Source: Chthoniobacter flavus
GTDB lineage: Bacteria > Verrucomicrobiota > Verrucomicrobiia > Chthoniobacterales > Chthoniobacteraceae
Length of the DNA: 64,000 nt
Direction of reading: 5' to 3'
Assembly (NCBI GenBank): GCA_945861435.1
Contig: CAMAUX010000001.1
Span: 1-64,000, forward strand
Part shown: piece by piece, positions 49,610-58,774 of the stretch
Position numbering within the stretch: position 1 is the first letter of the stretch
Layout: each line of letters starts with the position of its first letter
Notes under the pieces: generated by a model
What the model saw: the letters and a program-made list of their open reading frames with translations, nothing else
Database searches by the model: none
What the model was told of the DNA's origin: nothing
Translations under genes and position numbers: made by a program

Positions 49610-52600
49610 TCATCGATCTTTAGCAGCGGGCGCGGCGATGGCGTGGACCGGACGCCAGATGCCGCCGGCGCCGAGCTGGTTGTGGACGCGCACGCAAAGC
49701 ACGTTCTGCGCACCGGCCCGGAGTTGGTCGGACGGCACCTCGACGATGAACGGCTCGTCATACAGGGCGGTGTAGGGCTTCTTCTGCGACTTCTCGGAAT
49801 GCTCTCCGATCAGTCTGCCGTTGAGATATACCCATGCCTGTTCATCCACACTGGCGAACAGGAGCCGGAGTGCTCTGCCCTGCAAAGCCGCAGGCATGCT
49901 GAGCTCAACGCGATACCAGCCCTCCCCGAGCAGATTTCCAATGGCATCGTTTTCAGCCCAGAAGGCCGGGACGCTGACGGGAAGCCAGTCGGACTCTGAC
50001 TGCCGCGCCGGTTCGAACCACTGCTCGCGGGCGCCCACTTCTGCGGGGTCTGCACGAAACCGCCAATTGGTTAGCGGGAGTGCGGGGTTCGCGGCGATCT
50101 GATCCTTCCATGCCGGAGGCGTTTCAAAGGTGTCCCTGTAGCTCTTCTCTCGTTCGGCCTTGAGCGGATGGCTGGTAGAGAGCGTGGGATCGCTGGTGAA
50201 AGACAGTTCGCCGTTGCTGCGCGGGTCTTCGACACCGGAGCCGCCCGGGATCACCGACCAAGCGCTGGAGCCCGCAGGACCGATGCGCTGGAAATTGACG
50301 AACCAAGGCTGACCGGAGTTCACGGCTGCGGGCGGGATGGAACGCAATGGGATGGTCATCATCACGACCAGACGTCCGGCCTTGGCATCGTTGGATGCGA
50401 CGTGCGTCCACGCGGCTTTCCACAGGGTGTCAAATTTCCCGTAGCCGAGGTTCATCATGTCCTCGATCAAGCCGCGTGCGGCCTGTGTGCGAGAGTCCGG
50501 CTTGAGTCCTGCGCTGAATTTGAAGGTGACCTTCGAGTCTGCTGCGGGCTGGAGATAGGCTTCGACGCGCTCTTTCTCGATGGCATCCGCGGTCGCACCG
50601 GGCGGCAGGTCGCAGTCGAATCGGAAGTAGACGCTGCCGGCATCGCGCATCGCACGGACGTGTGTGGTCCCTGAAGAAGCAACGATCTTCTGTGGCGGGA
50701 GCTTGTCCCATTGTGGTGAATCCATCGTCACCTGACCCTCTGTGAGGCCCGCAAAAATGCGCTTCGCATTGGGCAGCGGCGCCATGCGTTTGGCGGCGGT
50801 GTCCCAGTTGAAGAAGGAGTTTTTGTAGGGCTCCTGGTAACCGTCCTGCGTGAGTTTCATCGCGGCCGCGCTGTGGCCGGAGGGAGGGAAGAGGGTGAGG
50901 GGCCAGCCCTTGAGTCCGCCACCCTTGGCGAAAAGCTGATCCACTGCGATGCGCCGAGCGTCGATCGCGTTGAGAAGGCGGTCGAGCGACCCGGGGTCCT
51001 GCGCGATCTGGTGGGCGTTGTAAAGGTGCGCGGTGTTTACGATGCCCTTGAGGAAGTCGAATTCTGCGCGCACGAGTGTGAGACGTGTCTGGATTTTGGC
51101 GCTCAGTTTCGCGGTCTTCTCGGCGAGGGCCAGTTGTTTCTCCATGCCCTGGATGAGCTCGACCGGGTAGAGAAAAGTGATGATCTGCTCCGGGTTGGAA
51201 AGGTGCTTGTGCTTGCGGCCATAGATGTCGGTGAAAGCCCATCCATCCTCGCGTGTGGCCATGTAGCGGGCGTACATCTCGAGCGAATTGTAGAGCTGAT
51301 CGTAGAAGCCGATCATGGGTGTCGCGGCTCTTCCGAAGGCCGCGCTGACATACTCGGTCACCAGATCCTTTGCGGTGTGGGTGCCCGGCCCGTCGAACAT
51401 CCGGCCCATGGTGTAATAGGTGGGACCCTCCAGCCCGTAGGCTGCACCGCCGTTGCCATCGCGTGAAATCGAACGGACCTCGGCTGCCATCAGACGCTTC
51501 GCCGCATTCTCCACATAGAGCGGCGTGCGCATCGGCATGTACCGAGGCATCATGTTCGGGCACCAGTAATAGAGGTAGGTGGAGAAGCCACGGGGAGCGC
51601 CGAATTGCCGCCATGTCGCGAGCTCATGGTCGCGGGTGCAGCTCAGGGAAAGTTGCACATTGGGCGGGAGTGACTGGAAGGTCTTGGGCAGGGTCTCCGT
51701 GATCGCATACACCGAGATCGAAACGGTGCGGCCCGGAAATTCTCTGTGGGCGCGTTCGGCGAGGTTGCGATGGAGGATCCAGACCTTCTCGCTCCAGTCG
51801 GAGCCGGTGTTGAAGAGCTTGGTGCAGGGCTCGCATTCACAGCCGCGGAAACCGTCGGGCTGCCCGAGGTCGACGGTCTGAAAGCCCAACTGGAAGTGCT
51901 TTTCCAAGTCTTTGTAGAGGAGATCCTGCACCTCTGGGTTGGAAATGCAGAACTGCACCTGCGCTTCGCTGCCGATGAGCGTTCTCTTGCCGCCGAGCAG
52001 GGCGAAGTGCTCCGGATGCGCCTTGAAAGCGGCTTCGTTCGACGGGATGGCGCGGTGCCACGTGTGCCCGCCCCATGTGGAGTCCACCAACGGAAAGCGG
52101 TTCTGGGCGAGGTGATAGAAGCTGACGGTTGGCGGCCATGTGATGTCGAACTCCAGCGCAGGCGTGGTCTTCACATCAAGATCCGGTGGCACCGCGATGC
52201 GCGGCATCGGCAGGTACTCGATCGTGGGGGTGTGGAGCAGGTCCACTTTGGAAACCGCAGCGAGCGGCACGAATCCGCCTTGTTCTGGGAACAGAAACCG
52301 TGTGCCAGCGTGCAGTTGCAGGAAGTCCGTCACGGCCTTGGCGGTGCCGAGTCGATCGAAGCCCGGACCCTTCGTGGTGCCCGCGCCGCGACCGGGCGCG
52401 GGTTCATCGCGGCCCGCGAGGATAAGATCGCGGCCAACCGCCTTGTGGACGTAACTCCAGCCGACGGGCTGCACGCCGTGGGCGCGTGCGAATGCGGTGG
52501 AGCCAAGGTAGAGGGAGGGCTTTGCCATGTCGCGGGCTGTTTCAGCGACGATAGGGAGTTCCGCACCGTTGGCCTTGAACGCGGTTTGGAGGAGGCGCGC

Positions 52601-53281
52601 CACCTGTTCCAAGTCTGCGCCAATCGCAGGCGTCGGATGGCTGTCGGGCAGGACGATCTGGTAGTCGCTCGCGCCCTTGTCGGCCAGCACCAGCAGGGAG
52701 CCGCTGAGTTTGTCCGCGATCCGCTCATTGGCTGCGCGCATCTTGTCTCCCCAGACGGGTGCCATCTGGACGAGGTCGGAGGTGTCATAACGCTCCATCA
52801 CCTTGCGGGCGTCCTGTGGTTTGCCCAGTTGCAGAAGGATCGTCGCCGCATTGAGCGTGGCGCTGATCGACAACCATCCGAACGATTTGCCGGAGCAGGC
52901 ATAAGCCCTGCCATACGCGGTCAGCGCCTCTTCCCTGTTCGCTAGCAGCCCTTCATACAGGGCGCCCAGTTCATGCCAGTATTCCCCGCTCTTGGGTGCC
53001 AGTTCGACGGCGAGCTTCAGGTCGCGCTCCGCGCTGCCCCCATCCTTGAGCGCGATGTAGGCACGCGCCCGAATACTGGCTCCCTCGGCAGCCTTGGCGG
53101 GCACGTCCTTCCATGCCGCGAGGTTCTGGTCCTTGAACTGTGCAATCAGATCGCCCCATTTGCGTTCCTTGGTCAGCTCGCGCATCTGGCTGAGCGCGGC
53201 TCCGACATCACTCTCCGCGCCCGTTGCGAAAATGGCCGTGGCGAGAAGAAGGGTGAGCAGCCGTGTGATATGGAGGTGCAT
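49610..53281 (-). CDS. Large secreted DUF4838 glycoside-processing protein
   Basis: 1223 residues with a signal peptide (about 1-22). A TPR-like N-terminus (about 25-200) is followed by the DUF4838 alpha/beta region (about 200-850), with LYLGSTAFARAHG and a Trp-rich GGHTWHRA segment. A CBM9-like beta domain lies at about 850-1050 (WFVNFQRIGPAG, WSVIPGG). The end is a beta-galactosidase-type jelly roll with FASVDEQAWVYLNGRLIGEH. It would bind and hydrolyse a complex polysaccharide outside the cell. It heads the glycan cluster, 237 nt after the Gfo/Idh gene. Confidence 0.78.
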   Translation of the reverse strand: MHLHITRLLTLLLATAIFATGAESDVGAALSQMRELTKERKWGDLIAQFKDQNLAAWKDVPAKAAEGASIRARAYIALKDGGSAERDLKLAVELAPKSGEYWHELGALYEGLLANREEALTAYGRAYACSGKSFGWLSISATLNAATILLQLGKPQDARKVMERYDTSDLVQMAPVWGDKMRAANERIADKLSGSLLVLADKGASDYQIVLPDSHPTPAIGADLEQVARLLQTAFKANGAELPIVAETARDMAKPSLYLGSTAFARAHGVQPVGWSYVHKAVGRDLILAGRDEPAPGRGAGTTKGPGFDRLGTAKAVTDFLQLHAGTRFLFPEQGGFVPLAAVSKVDLLHTPTIEYLPMPRIAVPPDLDVKTTPALEFDITWPPTVSFYHLAQNRFPLVDSTWGGHTWHRAIPSNEAAFKAHPEHFALLGGKRTLIGSEAQVQFCISNPEVQDLLYKDLEKHFQLGFQTVDLGQPDGFRGCECEPCTKLFNTGSDWSEKVWILHRNLAERAHREFPGRTVSISVYAITETLPKTFQSLPPNVQLSLSCTRDHELATWRQFGAPRGFSTYLYYWCPNMMPRYMPMRTPLYVENAAKRLMAAEVRSISRDGNGGAAYGLEGPTYYTMGRMFDGPGTHTAKDLVTEYVSAAFGRAATPMIGFYDQLYNSLEMYARYMATREDGWAFTDIYGRKHKHLSNPEQIITFLYPVELIQGMEKQLALAEKTAKLSAKIQTRLTLVRAEFDFLKGIVNTAHLYNAHQIAQDPGSLDRLLNAIDARRIAVDQLFAKGGGLKGWPLTLFPPSGHSAAAMKLTQDGYQEPYKNSFFNWDTAAKRMAPLPNAKRIFAGLTEGQVTMDSPQWDKLPPQKIVASSGTTHVRAMRDAGSVYFRFDCDLPPGATADAIEKERVEAYLQPAADSKVTFKFSAGLKPDSRTQAARGLIEDMMNLGYGKFDTLWKAAWTHVASNDAKAGRLVVMMTIPLRSIPPAAVNSGQPWFVNFQRIGPAGSSAWSVIPGGSGVEDPRSNGELSFTSDPTLSTSHPLKAEREKSYRDTFETPPAWKDQIAANPALPLTNWRFRADPAEVGAREQWFEPARQSESDWLPVSVPAFWAENDAIGNLLGEGWYRVELSMPAALQGRALRLLFASVDEQAWVYLNGRLIGEHSEKSQKKPYTALYDEPFIVEVPSDQLRAGAQNVLCVRVHNQLGAGGIWRPVHAIAAPAAKDR

Positions 53282-53518
53282 TCAATGGGGGGGGATTGCG
53301 ACCGTGGCACGGGGAACATCGCGAACACAGGGCGGGCGTGTTCCAGTCGGGCCGGGGAGACGGATGCAGCCTACAGGACTGCCGCGCCGCTTCCATGCTC
53401 GTGCGGCGATCAATTTCGTAAACGCCTTTACGGTGCGGCTAAAACCAGCGACCGCGGTGAACCGCGAGTGCCGTCAAGGTCCGCGCTACCCATCGCCACG
53501 TCCCCTCCGGATGCGCTT

Positions 53519-54640
53519 CTAGGATTCAACCGCCATCGATACGCCGCCGGAGCGCGCGGAGCGCAGGCAGGCGTCGAGCACCTGCTGGGTGAGCAGGCTG
53601 GTCCGGGGCCAGCGTGGATCGCGTTCTCCTGCGAGAACCAGGGCGGAGAAGTCCGCAAACATCGCGGATTCCTGCGAGCCAGGTGCATTGTTGGTGGGTT
53701 CCGTGACCCGCCCGGCCTGTGGGTTCTCGTGGAAGTCGGCCCGGCAAACATTGAAGGCGAACTGCGATTGCCTGAGATCGTAGCGGGTCTCGTCGCCGCG
53801 GAAAGGGACGACAAAGTCGGGCACTTGGAGCAGCCCCTTTGTCCCGCTGACACTGGCCCACTGGGCATTCTGGGCCGTGAACGAGCAGTAATAGGAGGCG
53901 CTGACTCCGCCCGCGAACTCGAGGGTGCCGGAGAATGCGAGCGGGACGGGAGGTGCATCGGTGCTTTGCTGCGTCTCCGCGTGGATGCGGCCGGTGACGG
54001 TCAACGGGGTGGTTTCGCCCATGGCCCAGAGGCTGAAGCGCAGGCAGTACCAGCCGAGATCGCCGAGGCAACCGAGCGGCTCGAGTGCGCCGTGAGCGCG
54101 GATGTTGGCGTGCGCAAAACCGTCATCGGCAAGGAAGCTGAACTGGCTGGCGATGTGCTGGATCCGGCCCACCTCGGTGTCGAGCACCTGCCGCAACCGC
54201 TGCAGGCGGCGTCCATGCATGAACATCACGCCATCCATGAACTGAACGTTGTGTTTCTCGCAGGCGGCGAGCATGTCGGCGACATCAGCGGCGGTGGAGC
54301 CCACGGGTTTCTCCACGAGCACATGCTTGCCGGCCTCCGCTGCGCGAAGAACCCATTCCTTGCGGAGCCCGGTCGGGAGCGGGATGTAGACGGCATCGAT
54401 GTCGGGCCGTGCGAGAAGCGCCTCGTAACTGGCGAGTGCCTCGGGCTTCACCGGATGGGGGACCTGTGTCTGGCACTCGTCGATGAACGCCTGCGCGCGC
54501 GCAACGTCCCGGCTGGCGAGTGCGACGAGCGTGGCGTTGCCCGCATCGCGGATGGACTGCCAGTTTTTGCGGGCAATGAATGCGGCGCCGAGAATGCCCC
54601 ATCGGCAGGTGGTTGCGGAGGGATTGCTATTTGCAGTCAT
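53519..54640 (-). CDS. Gfo/Idh/MocA family NAD(P)-dependent oxidoreductase
   Basis: 373 residues. The Rossmann start WGILGAAFIARKN is the dinucleotide fold, then ALASRDVARAQAF, YIPLPTGLRKEWVLRAAEAG and KHVLVEKPVGSTAADV. The EKPV motif carries the conserved catalytic Lys of the family. A C-terminal beta domain follows. Such enzymes oxidise or reduce sugars and inositols. It is the first gene of the minus-strand carbohydrate cluster. A decayed DUF1552 tail lies directly upstream (54655-54747). Confidence 0.9.
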   Translation of the reverse strand: MTANSNPSATTCRWGILGAAFIARKNWQSIRDAGNATLVALASRDVARAQAFIDECQTQVPHPVKPEALASYEALLARPDIDAVYIPLPTGLRKEWVLRAAEAGKHVLVEKPVGSTAADVADMLAACEKHNVQFMDGVMFMHGRRLQRLRQVLDTEVGRIQHIASQFSFLADDGFAHANIRAHGALEPLGCLGDLGWYCLRFSLWAMGETTPLTVTGRIHAETQQSTDAPPVPLAFSGTLEFAGGVSASYYCSFTAQNAQWASVSGTKGLLQVPDFVVPFRGDETRYDLRQSQFAFNVCRADFHENPQAGRVTEPTNNAPGSQESAMFADFSALVLAGERDPRWPRTSLLTQQVLDACLRSARSGGVSMAVES

Positions 54641-54654
54641 AAGGTAGTGAGAAA

Positions 54655-54750
54655 TTACGCCGGCTTCAGCGGGTTCAGGGTTCCCGCGCTGCCTCCCGTG
54701 TTTTGGAGCAGGGTGACCAAGAGATTGCAGAGCGGCTTGTTGTTGTCGCG
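54655..54750 (-). pseudogene. C-terminal remnant of a DUF1552-like gene
   Basis: Read on the minus strand, about 30 codons ending at TAA (54657-54655) give DNNKPLCNLLVTLLQNTGG, then SAGTLNPLKPA. The intact DUF1552 protein at 62729-63985 ends in TPLCNLFVTLLQQMG...GSSTGNLNQMLL. The shared PLCNL-VTLLQ block and Gly/Thr-Leu tail support a remnant. Upstream the frame loses similarity and meets a stop within about 20 codons. It marks the left boundary of the inserted segment 54847-58286. Confidence 0.5.
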
Positions 54751-54846
54751 CCCCAAAAGGCGGTGTGCTAGCCGCAATGCAACGTTCTTAGATATCTCCG
54801 ACTTGCTTTAGCCAAAGCGGGATACCCCCCGGTTCTTCAAGGGGAA

Positions 54847-55590
54847 CTAGCGGCGCCTGAGAGTTTCCAACTCTTTTTTGAGTGGGGCCCAATACTCACG
54901 ATCCCTGCGTCGCTCTTCGAGTTCCTCCACCCGCAACGCCTCCTCGACGGCATCAATCGATCCTTCCATAGCCATGGCAAGCAGCGGCCGCCTGCCCGGA
55001 TCCTGCCGCGCAAACTCAGGGTAATCAGCACAAACCGAAACCAACAATTCAGGCGTACGGAGTTCCCGCAACCAAAACAGCACCCTTGCCGTGTCGGGGG
55101 GGGTATCCCGGTTGGAAAAATAGTCGGCCTCCAAAAGGCGGCGGATCATCGGCCAGTCCTTGTCCCGCTGTGTCTTTTTCGCCTTCACAAGATCCGCTAT
55201 CGAAAGCAGGTCGCAGACTGTTCCATCTGGGAATTCCACCGTGGCGCGCCTCTGCCAGAGGAACTCGAACGCATCGACGCCTCGCATTACAGACATCACA
55301 TCCACGCGCAACCCATCGCATTCGGGATGCCGGCATCTGAAGTGAATCGCGTGCCCCTTTGCAAGGTAGGCGACTTCAAAGGGCGGCACCGCCATTACTC
55401 CTGCCTGTAGATCCTTCAGCGCCTCTTGTAGCCGCGCCAAATTCTCAGTGTCTGCGAGAATTACGAAATCAGAGTCCCTGCTGAACTCTGCCGCTCCGTA
55501 AAACACGCAAGCCTGACCGCCCATCAGCAGGCAGCGGACTTTGCGGGCAGCCATCGAAGAAAGGACTTTGAGTATCGGGTTCGGGATCAA
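54847..55590 (-). CDS. Nucleotidyltransferase-fold protein (minimal NTase, toxin-antitoxin-like)
   Basis: 247 residues from TTG 55590, strongly supported by AGGAGG at 55601-55596 with 5-nt spacing. The N-terminal motif is LLMGGQACVFYG followed by SRDSDF (Arg38, Asp39, Asp41), the G-G/S...D-x-D pattern of NTase-fold proteins. The DLVKAKKTQRDKDWPMI helix is typical of the AbiEii/DUF6036-like group. The charged C-terminus ends in LRRR. It overlaps the small partner gene by 122 nt. A regulatory, phage-defence or toxin role is probable; the activity is unknown. Confidence 0.75.
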   Translation of the reverse strand: MIPNPILKVLSSMAARKVRCLLMGGQACVFYGAAEFSRDSDFVILADTENLARLQEALKDLQAGVMAVPPFEVAYLAKGHAIHFRCRHPECDGLRVDVMSVMRGVDAFEFLWQRRATVEFPDGTVCDLLSIADLVKAKKTQRDKDWPMIRRLLEADYFSNRDTPPDTARVLFWLRELRTPELLVSVCADYPEFARQDPGRRPLLAMAMEGSIDAVEEALRVEELEERRRDREYWAPLKKELETLRRR

Positions 55591-55732
55591 GGGAGCCTCC
55601 TAGGGTGAGATAGGTTTGCCACAACTTCTCGCTCTCCTGCCACCGTTCAAGCGGCGTCAATAGGTACCATCCGGCCCACTCCTCGCCCACAATTTCCTCA
55701 GGAGTTGGACGCAAGTAAGATGGACTCGTCAC
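55469..55732 (-). CDS. Small partner protein of the nucleotidyltransferase
   Basis: 87 residues from GTG 55732. The centre has ERWQESEKLWQTYLTLGG followed by SLDPEPDTQSPFFD, a pattern I recognise from small proteins encoded just upstream of NTase-fold genes. The end is DGRSGLRVLRSG, which also fits. Its last 122 nt overlap the NTase gene in a different frame. Possible roles are antitoxin or cofactor; none is proven. A competing 78-codon frame upstream (55965-55729) ends in a GTGA overlap with it but lacks motifs. Confidence 0.65.
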   Translation of the reverse strand: MTSPSYLRPTPEEIVGEEWAGWYLLTPLERWQESEKLWQTYLTLGGSLDPEPDTQSPFFDGCPQSPLPADGRSGLRVLRSGRVQQGL

Positions 55733-55976
55733 GAGCCAGAAACTCGCACGGACGAGTCGCAGCCGTCAATAGGCCACAACCAATCCACGCCCCCTCTGCT
55801 GCGCAAACCAAACGGGCAGCGCTCAGTTTTAAGTGTCATTCGGGATAGACAGAAATGGCACTGATGCCGGCGCTCAATGCATCCTTTTCCATCCACCTCG
55901 CGAATCGAGCAATTGATCAAAGAGAAGCCTCCAGAAAAAACGGCGTCTGTTTCCCTAAGTGTCACGGCTTGGATTT

Positions 55977-56483
55977 TTAATTCTTAGCAAGGTCGCTTGG
56001 GGTGAAAATGACCTCGTCCAAATAAGTTCCATCCTTGCTGGAGTAACGGATGACGACCGTAATTCCTGCCTTGAGGAGTGCCCGGGTGGCGTCTTGTTGC
56101 AGCGTATTGGTTCGGATAGCCGGGACCGTTTTCTGTTTCCATTCGGTCCGGTCAAATTCTGATTGAGAGAGAGAAATGGTCATGTGGTAGGTCAGACCCT
56201 TTCCCGGTCCTGCCGTGGCACGATCGAGTCGGGTGACTTCATCAACAATTTTAGGGGCGGATGCGTTCACCGCTTGAGCCAGTTGTTCAAGCTGAACGTC
56301 TTTTCTCGTAAAGCCCGCAACAGCCACGAATACAGCGCACCCCAAAACAATGGGCCCGGCTACTTTTAAGACGCGATTGATCTTAGTTTTCTGCGCTGGG
56401 TCCTTTATCCAGCCAACAATGAATCCCCGGCCAAAAACGAGGAACAGCCCGACGAGAAGCTGGGTGATATTATCTAAGCTCAT
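55977..56483 (-). CDS. Small membrane protein of unknown function
   Basis: 168 residues from ATG 56483; an upstream in-frame ATG at 56513 is less likely. Two membrane segments occur at about 6-25 and 40-60 with a short basic loop (DPAQKTKINRVLK) between them. The rest is soluble, with a TYHMTISLSQSEFDRTEW strand and a RYSSKDGTYLDEVIF strand. It lies in the probable insertion between the two NTase systems. No family is recognised. The position of the hydrophilic domain suggests it faces outward. Confidence 0.6.
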   Translation of the reverse strand: MSLDNITQLLVGLFLVFGRGFIVGWIKDPAQKTKINRVLKVAGPIVLGCAVFVAVAGFTRKDVQLEQLAQAVNASAPKIVDEVTRLDRATAGPGKGLTYHMTISLSQSEFDRTEWKQKTVPAIRTNTLQQDATRALLKAGITVVIRYSSKDGTYLDEVIFTPSDLAKN

Positions 56484-56878
56484 TGTCGGTTCGGATACTC
56501 TGCAGTGGCGCAAAACACAAGCCGGCTGAACTGCTGGGATTTTGCTTTCACGTCCCGGGCGCCGGAAGCGTTCGGAACGCGGACGGAGGTCGGGGAGTGA
56601 GGGGGCTGTATGCCCGGGTATGAGTGAGCCGTATTTCGCCTGTCCCTATCGGCTCTATCGGCTCCACGTGGATTGGTAATCCGGATACGGAAGATCCACG
56701 GCTGGCGGAGGGTTTATTGGGACGATGGATCGGAGTGGAATCAGGCAGCATGGAGGCGCGGCGGGGAGCGAGGACGTCAATGCAGCGCGCGGCAACACCG
56801 CGGGCTTGAGGTGCGGAGTGTGGCGACGAGGAGAGAAATCGCAATCTCACAACAAATCATTGCAGTTTATGAAAGGAT
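56484..56878. other. Non-coding gap upstream of the AbiE pair
   Basis: About 395 bp with only short frames lacking motifs. A short direct repeat (ATCGGCTC twice, near 56648-56665) is the only visible structure. The promoter for the AbiE pair should be here, but I could not identify convincing hexamers. No RNA gene is seen. Confidence 0.4.
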
Positions 56879-57436
56879 TTGTACTGTCTCTGCGTGCAGC
56901 CTCTCCGCCAACTCCGTGAAACTCTTCAGGCGCTCGCGGATCGCGACCACTGCGTGTTTGCCGCCTCTGACCTGGCCGCTGCGGTTCCCGAGTGCGGACA
57001 ACTTTCTGTCCTCCTTTCGCGGGCAACCAAGGCCGGCGTTCTTCTCCGTGTGTGCAAGGGGATTTATCTCTACCCGGTTCGGGATTACCCGGCGGGACAT
57101 CTGCTTTTCCATGCGGCGGCCCGTCTCAGGGCCGGGGAGTTCAACTACATCAGCCTTGAGACCGTGTTGAGCGACGCCGGCGTCATTCCACAGGTGCCCA
57201 TCAACTGGATCAGCCTGATGTCCTCGGGGCGAAGTCATGTCGTGGACTGCGGCGAGTTTGGGCATATTGAATTCGTACACACCGCCCAGAGGCCGGATGA
57301 AATCAGCGCTGAGCTGAGCTACGATCCGGACAGTCATCTTTGGAGGGCGTCTGTCCGGCAGGCGCTTCGGGACATGCGGGCCACGCGACGCAGCATGGAA
57401 CTTTTGGATCAGGAGGCGCTCCATGAACTTGTTTGA
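56879..57436 (+). CDS. AbiEi-like antitoxin/transcriptional regulator
   Basis: About 185 residues. The N-terminal winged helix fits AbiEi: LRETLQALADRDHCVFAASD, LSVLLSRATKAGVLLRV and CKGIYLYPV. The C-terminal part has EFNYISLETVLSDAGVIPQ and the His/Phe-rich GHIEFVHT strand of the family. AbiEi represses the operon and neutralises AbiEii. Start is uncertain: TTG 56879 has AAAGGA almost touching it, and GTG 56894 is an alternative. It overlaps the next gene by 14 nt, the usual arrangement for abiE. Confidence 0.85.
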   Translation: MYCLCVQPLRQLRETLQALADRDHCVFAASDLAAAVPECGQLSVLLSRATKAGVLLRVCKGIYLYPVRDYPAGHLLFHAAARLRAGEFNYISLETVLSDAGVIPQVPINWISLMSSGRSHVVDCGEFGHIEFVHTAQRPDEISAELSYDPDSHLWRASVRQALRDMRATRRSMELLDQEALHELV

Positions 57437-58286
57437 CCAGCTTGTCAGCGAGGCGCTCCGATCAAAGGCGGACCTCACCACCCTGCGGCCGGTTGTCGAA
57501 AAGGAGATTCTTCACCACGATATCCTCCGGGAAATGAGCGGGGCCGGACTGCTCGCTTCTCTTACTTTTATCGGCGGCACCTGCTTGCGGGCATGTTACG
57601 GATCGCCACGTCTGAGCGAGGATCTCGATTTCACTGGCGGCAGTGGTTTCAAAAAGGAGGATCTGTCCACTCTCGCGGTCGTGCTCACTGAGCGTCTGGA
57701 AACCCGCTATGGACTGCCCGTCACCATCAGCGAGCCGGTGAAAACTGGCGGCAATGTTTCCACGTGGAAACTCACCATTGAGACCCGCGCACGTCAGCGG
57801 CATCTGCCTGCGCAGCGCATTCACCTGGATATTTGCGCGATCCCCAGCCATGCCCCGCGTCCGATGATGCTGCGCAATCTCTACGGGATCGACCTCGGAA
57901 CCTCGGGACTTATCCTGCAAACCCAGAGCCGCGAGGAGATTTTGGCCGACAAAATGATCGCCCTGGCCTTCCGCGGGAACCGCATTAAAAACCGTGATCT
58001 CTGGGACATCGCGTGGCTGGTCCAGCAGGGGGTTGCGTTGCCTGCGGAGCTGATCCCCATCAAGATCCGGGATCATCAGCGCGAAGAAGACGAGTTCGCC
58101 ACCCTGCTGCAAAGTCGTTCCGCCGCCCTGAAACAGGAGCCACGGTTGCGCGAAGATTTTTTGAAGGAAATGCGCCGCTTCCTGCCTGCCTCCTCGGTGC
58201 GGGATACTCTGGAAAATCCGTCCTGGTGGGCCTGCCTCACGCAGGTAATTGATGAGCAAGTCAGGCTTGCTTTGGCTGAACGCTGA
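57423..58286 (+). CDS. AbiEii-like nucleotidyltransferase toxin
   Basis: 287 residues. Motif I is TFIGGTCLRACYG (Gly51-Gly52-Thr53), with RLSEDLDF providing the acidic pair Asp67/Asp69. Motif III is RIHLDICAIPS and the conserved Lys region is REEILADKMIALAFRG, with KNRDLWDIAWL. This is the full AbiEii/AbiGii set. Family members are NTases that halt growth, in type IV toxin-antitoxin systems that abort phage infection. It is translated in overlap with the AbiEi gene. Active-site residues are intact. Confidence 0.9.
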   Translation: MNLFDQLVSEALRSKADLTTLRPVVEKEILHHDILREMSGAGLLASLTFIGGTCLRACYGSPRLSEDLDFTGGSGFKKEDLSTLAVVLTERLETRYGLPVTISEPVKTGGNVSTWKLTIETRARQRHLPAQRIHLDICAIPSHAPRPMMLRNLYGIDLGTSGLILQTQSREEILADKMIALAFRGNRIKNRDLWDIAWLVQQGVALPAELIPIKIRDHQREEDEFATLLQSRSAALKQEPRLREDFLKEMRRFLPASSVRDTLENPSWWACLTQVIDEQVRLALAER

Positions 58287-58774
58287 TTTTCTGGCGGTCG
58301 AGTTCATCGGGCCGCCGCCCACTTGAAGCTCAACGGCAATTCTCCAGAGCTGCTGTCGAAATTTGACTGCTAGAAAATTGTTTGTGCGCCCTGTGCGCCG
58401 GAACCGGTCTGGGAGTGAGGGGTGGTTATTTGCAAAAAGCCGCGTGGCGGGAGTGGGGCGGAAAGGTTCAGTGACCGGCTCGAGGGTTGCAAAATTGGCG
58501 AGACGCCCGAGGCCCCGCGACCCTCAAAGCGAGGACGACCCAGACCACTCCAAGCCCGGGCGGAAAATACGAAACCGATACGACTCTGCATCGACGCCTG
58601 CGCGAAATTCTATTGGGTGAGGCGGCAGGTCGACGGTGACTTCGGTCCCCGTGCCACCGCCTCCTACAAACTTCAGCGGGGATCAGCCGCAGGATTTCAT
58701 CGCGAGGTGCTTGTCGTCCTGATGGATCAATGGACCCCGCTTGGGCCATTGGAAGAGGCAGCATCAAACGGGTC
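58287..58774. other. Gap after the AbiE pair
   Basis: About 490 bp between the AbiEii gene and the esterase gene, which ends convergently. Short frames on both strands show no family pattern. A 29-codon frame directly after AbiEii (ending near 58372) contains HLKLNGNSPELLSKFD and might be a fragment, but it is too short to place. No hairpin with a T-run is seen. Confidence 0.4.

Noticed and set aside
55729-55965. 78-codon minus-strand frame upstream of the small NTase partner
   Set aside because: It ends in a GTGA overlap with the partner start, but the sequence has no recognisable pattern and no Shine-Dalgarno was found. Left as non-coding.
56548-56850. 100-codon minus-strand frame in the gap before the AbiE pair
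   Set aside because: Composition is low-complexity Pro/Arg/Ser and no motif or homologue-like pattern is seen.
58468-58767. 99-codon minus-strand frame after AbiEii
   Set aside because: Arg/Pro-rich, no domain pattern, and an equally long frame exists on the other strand.
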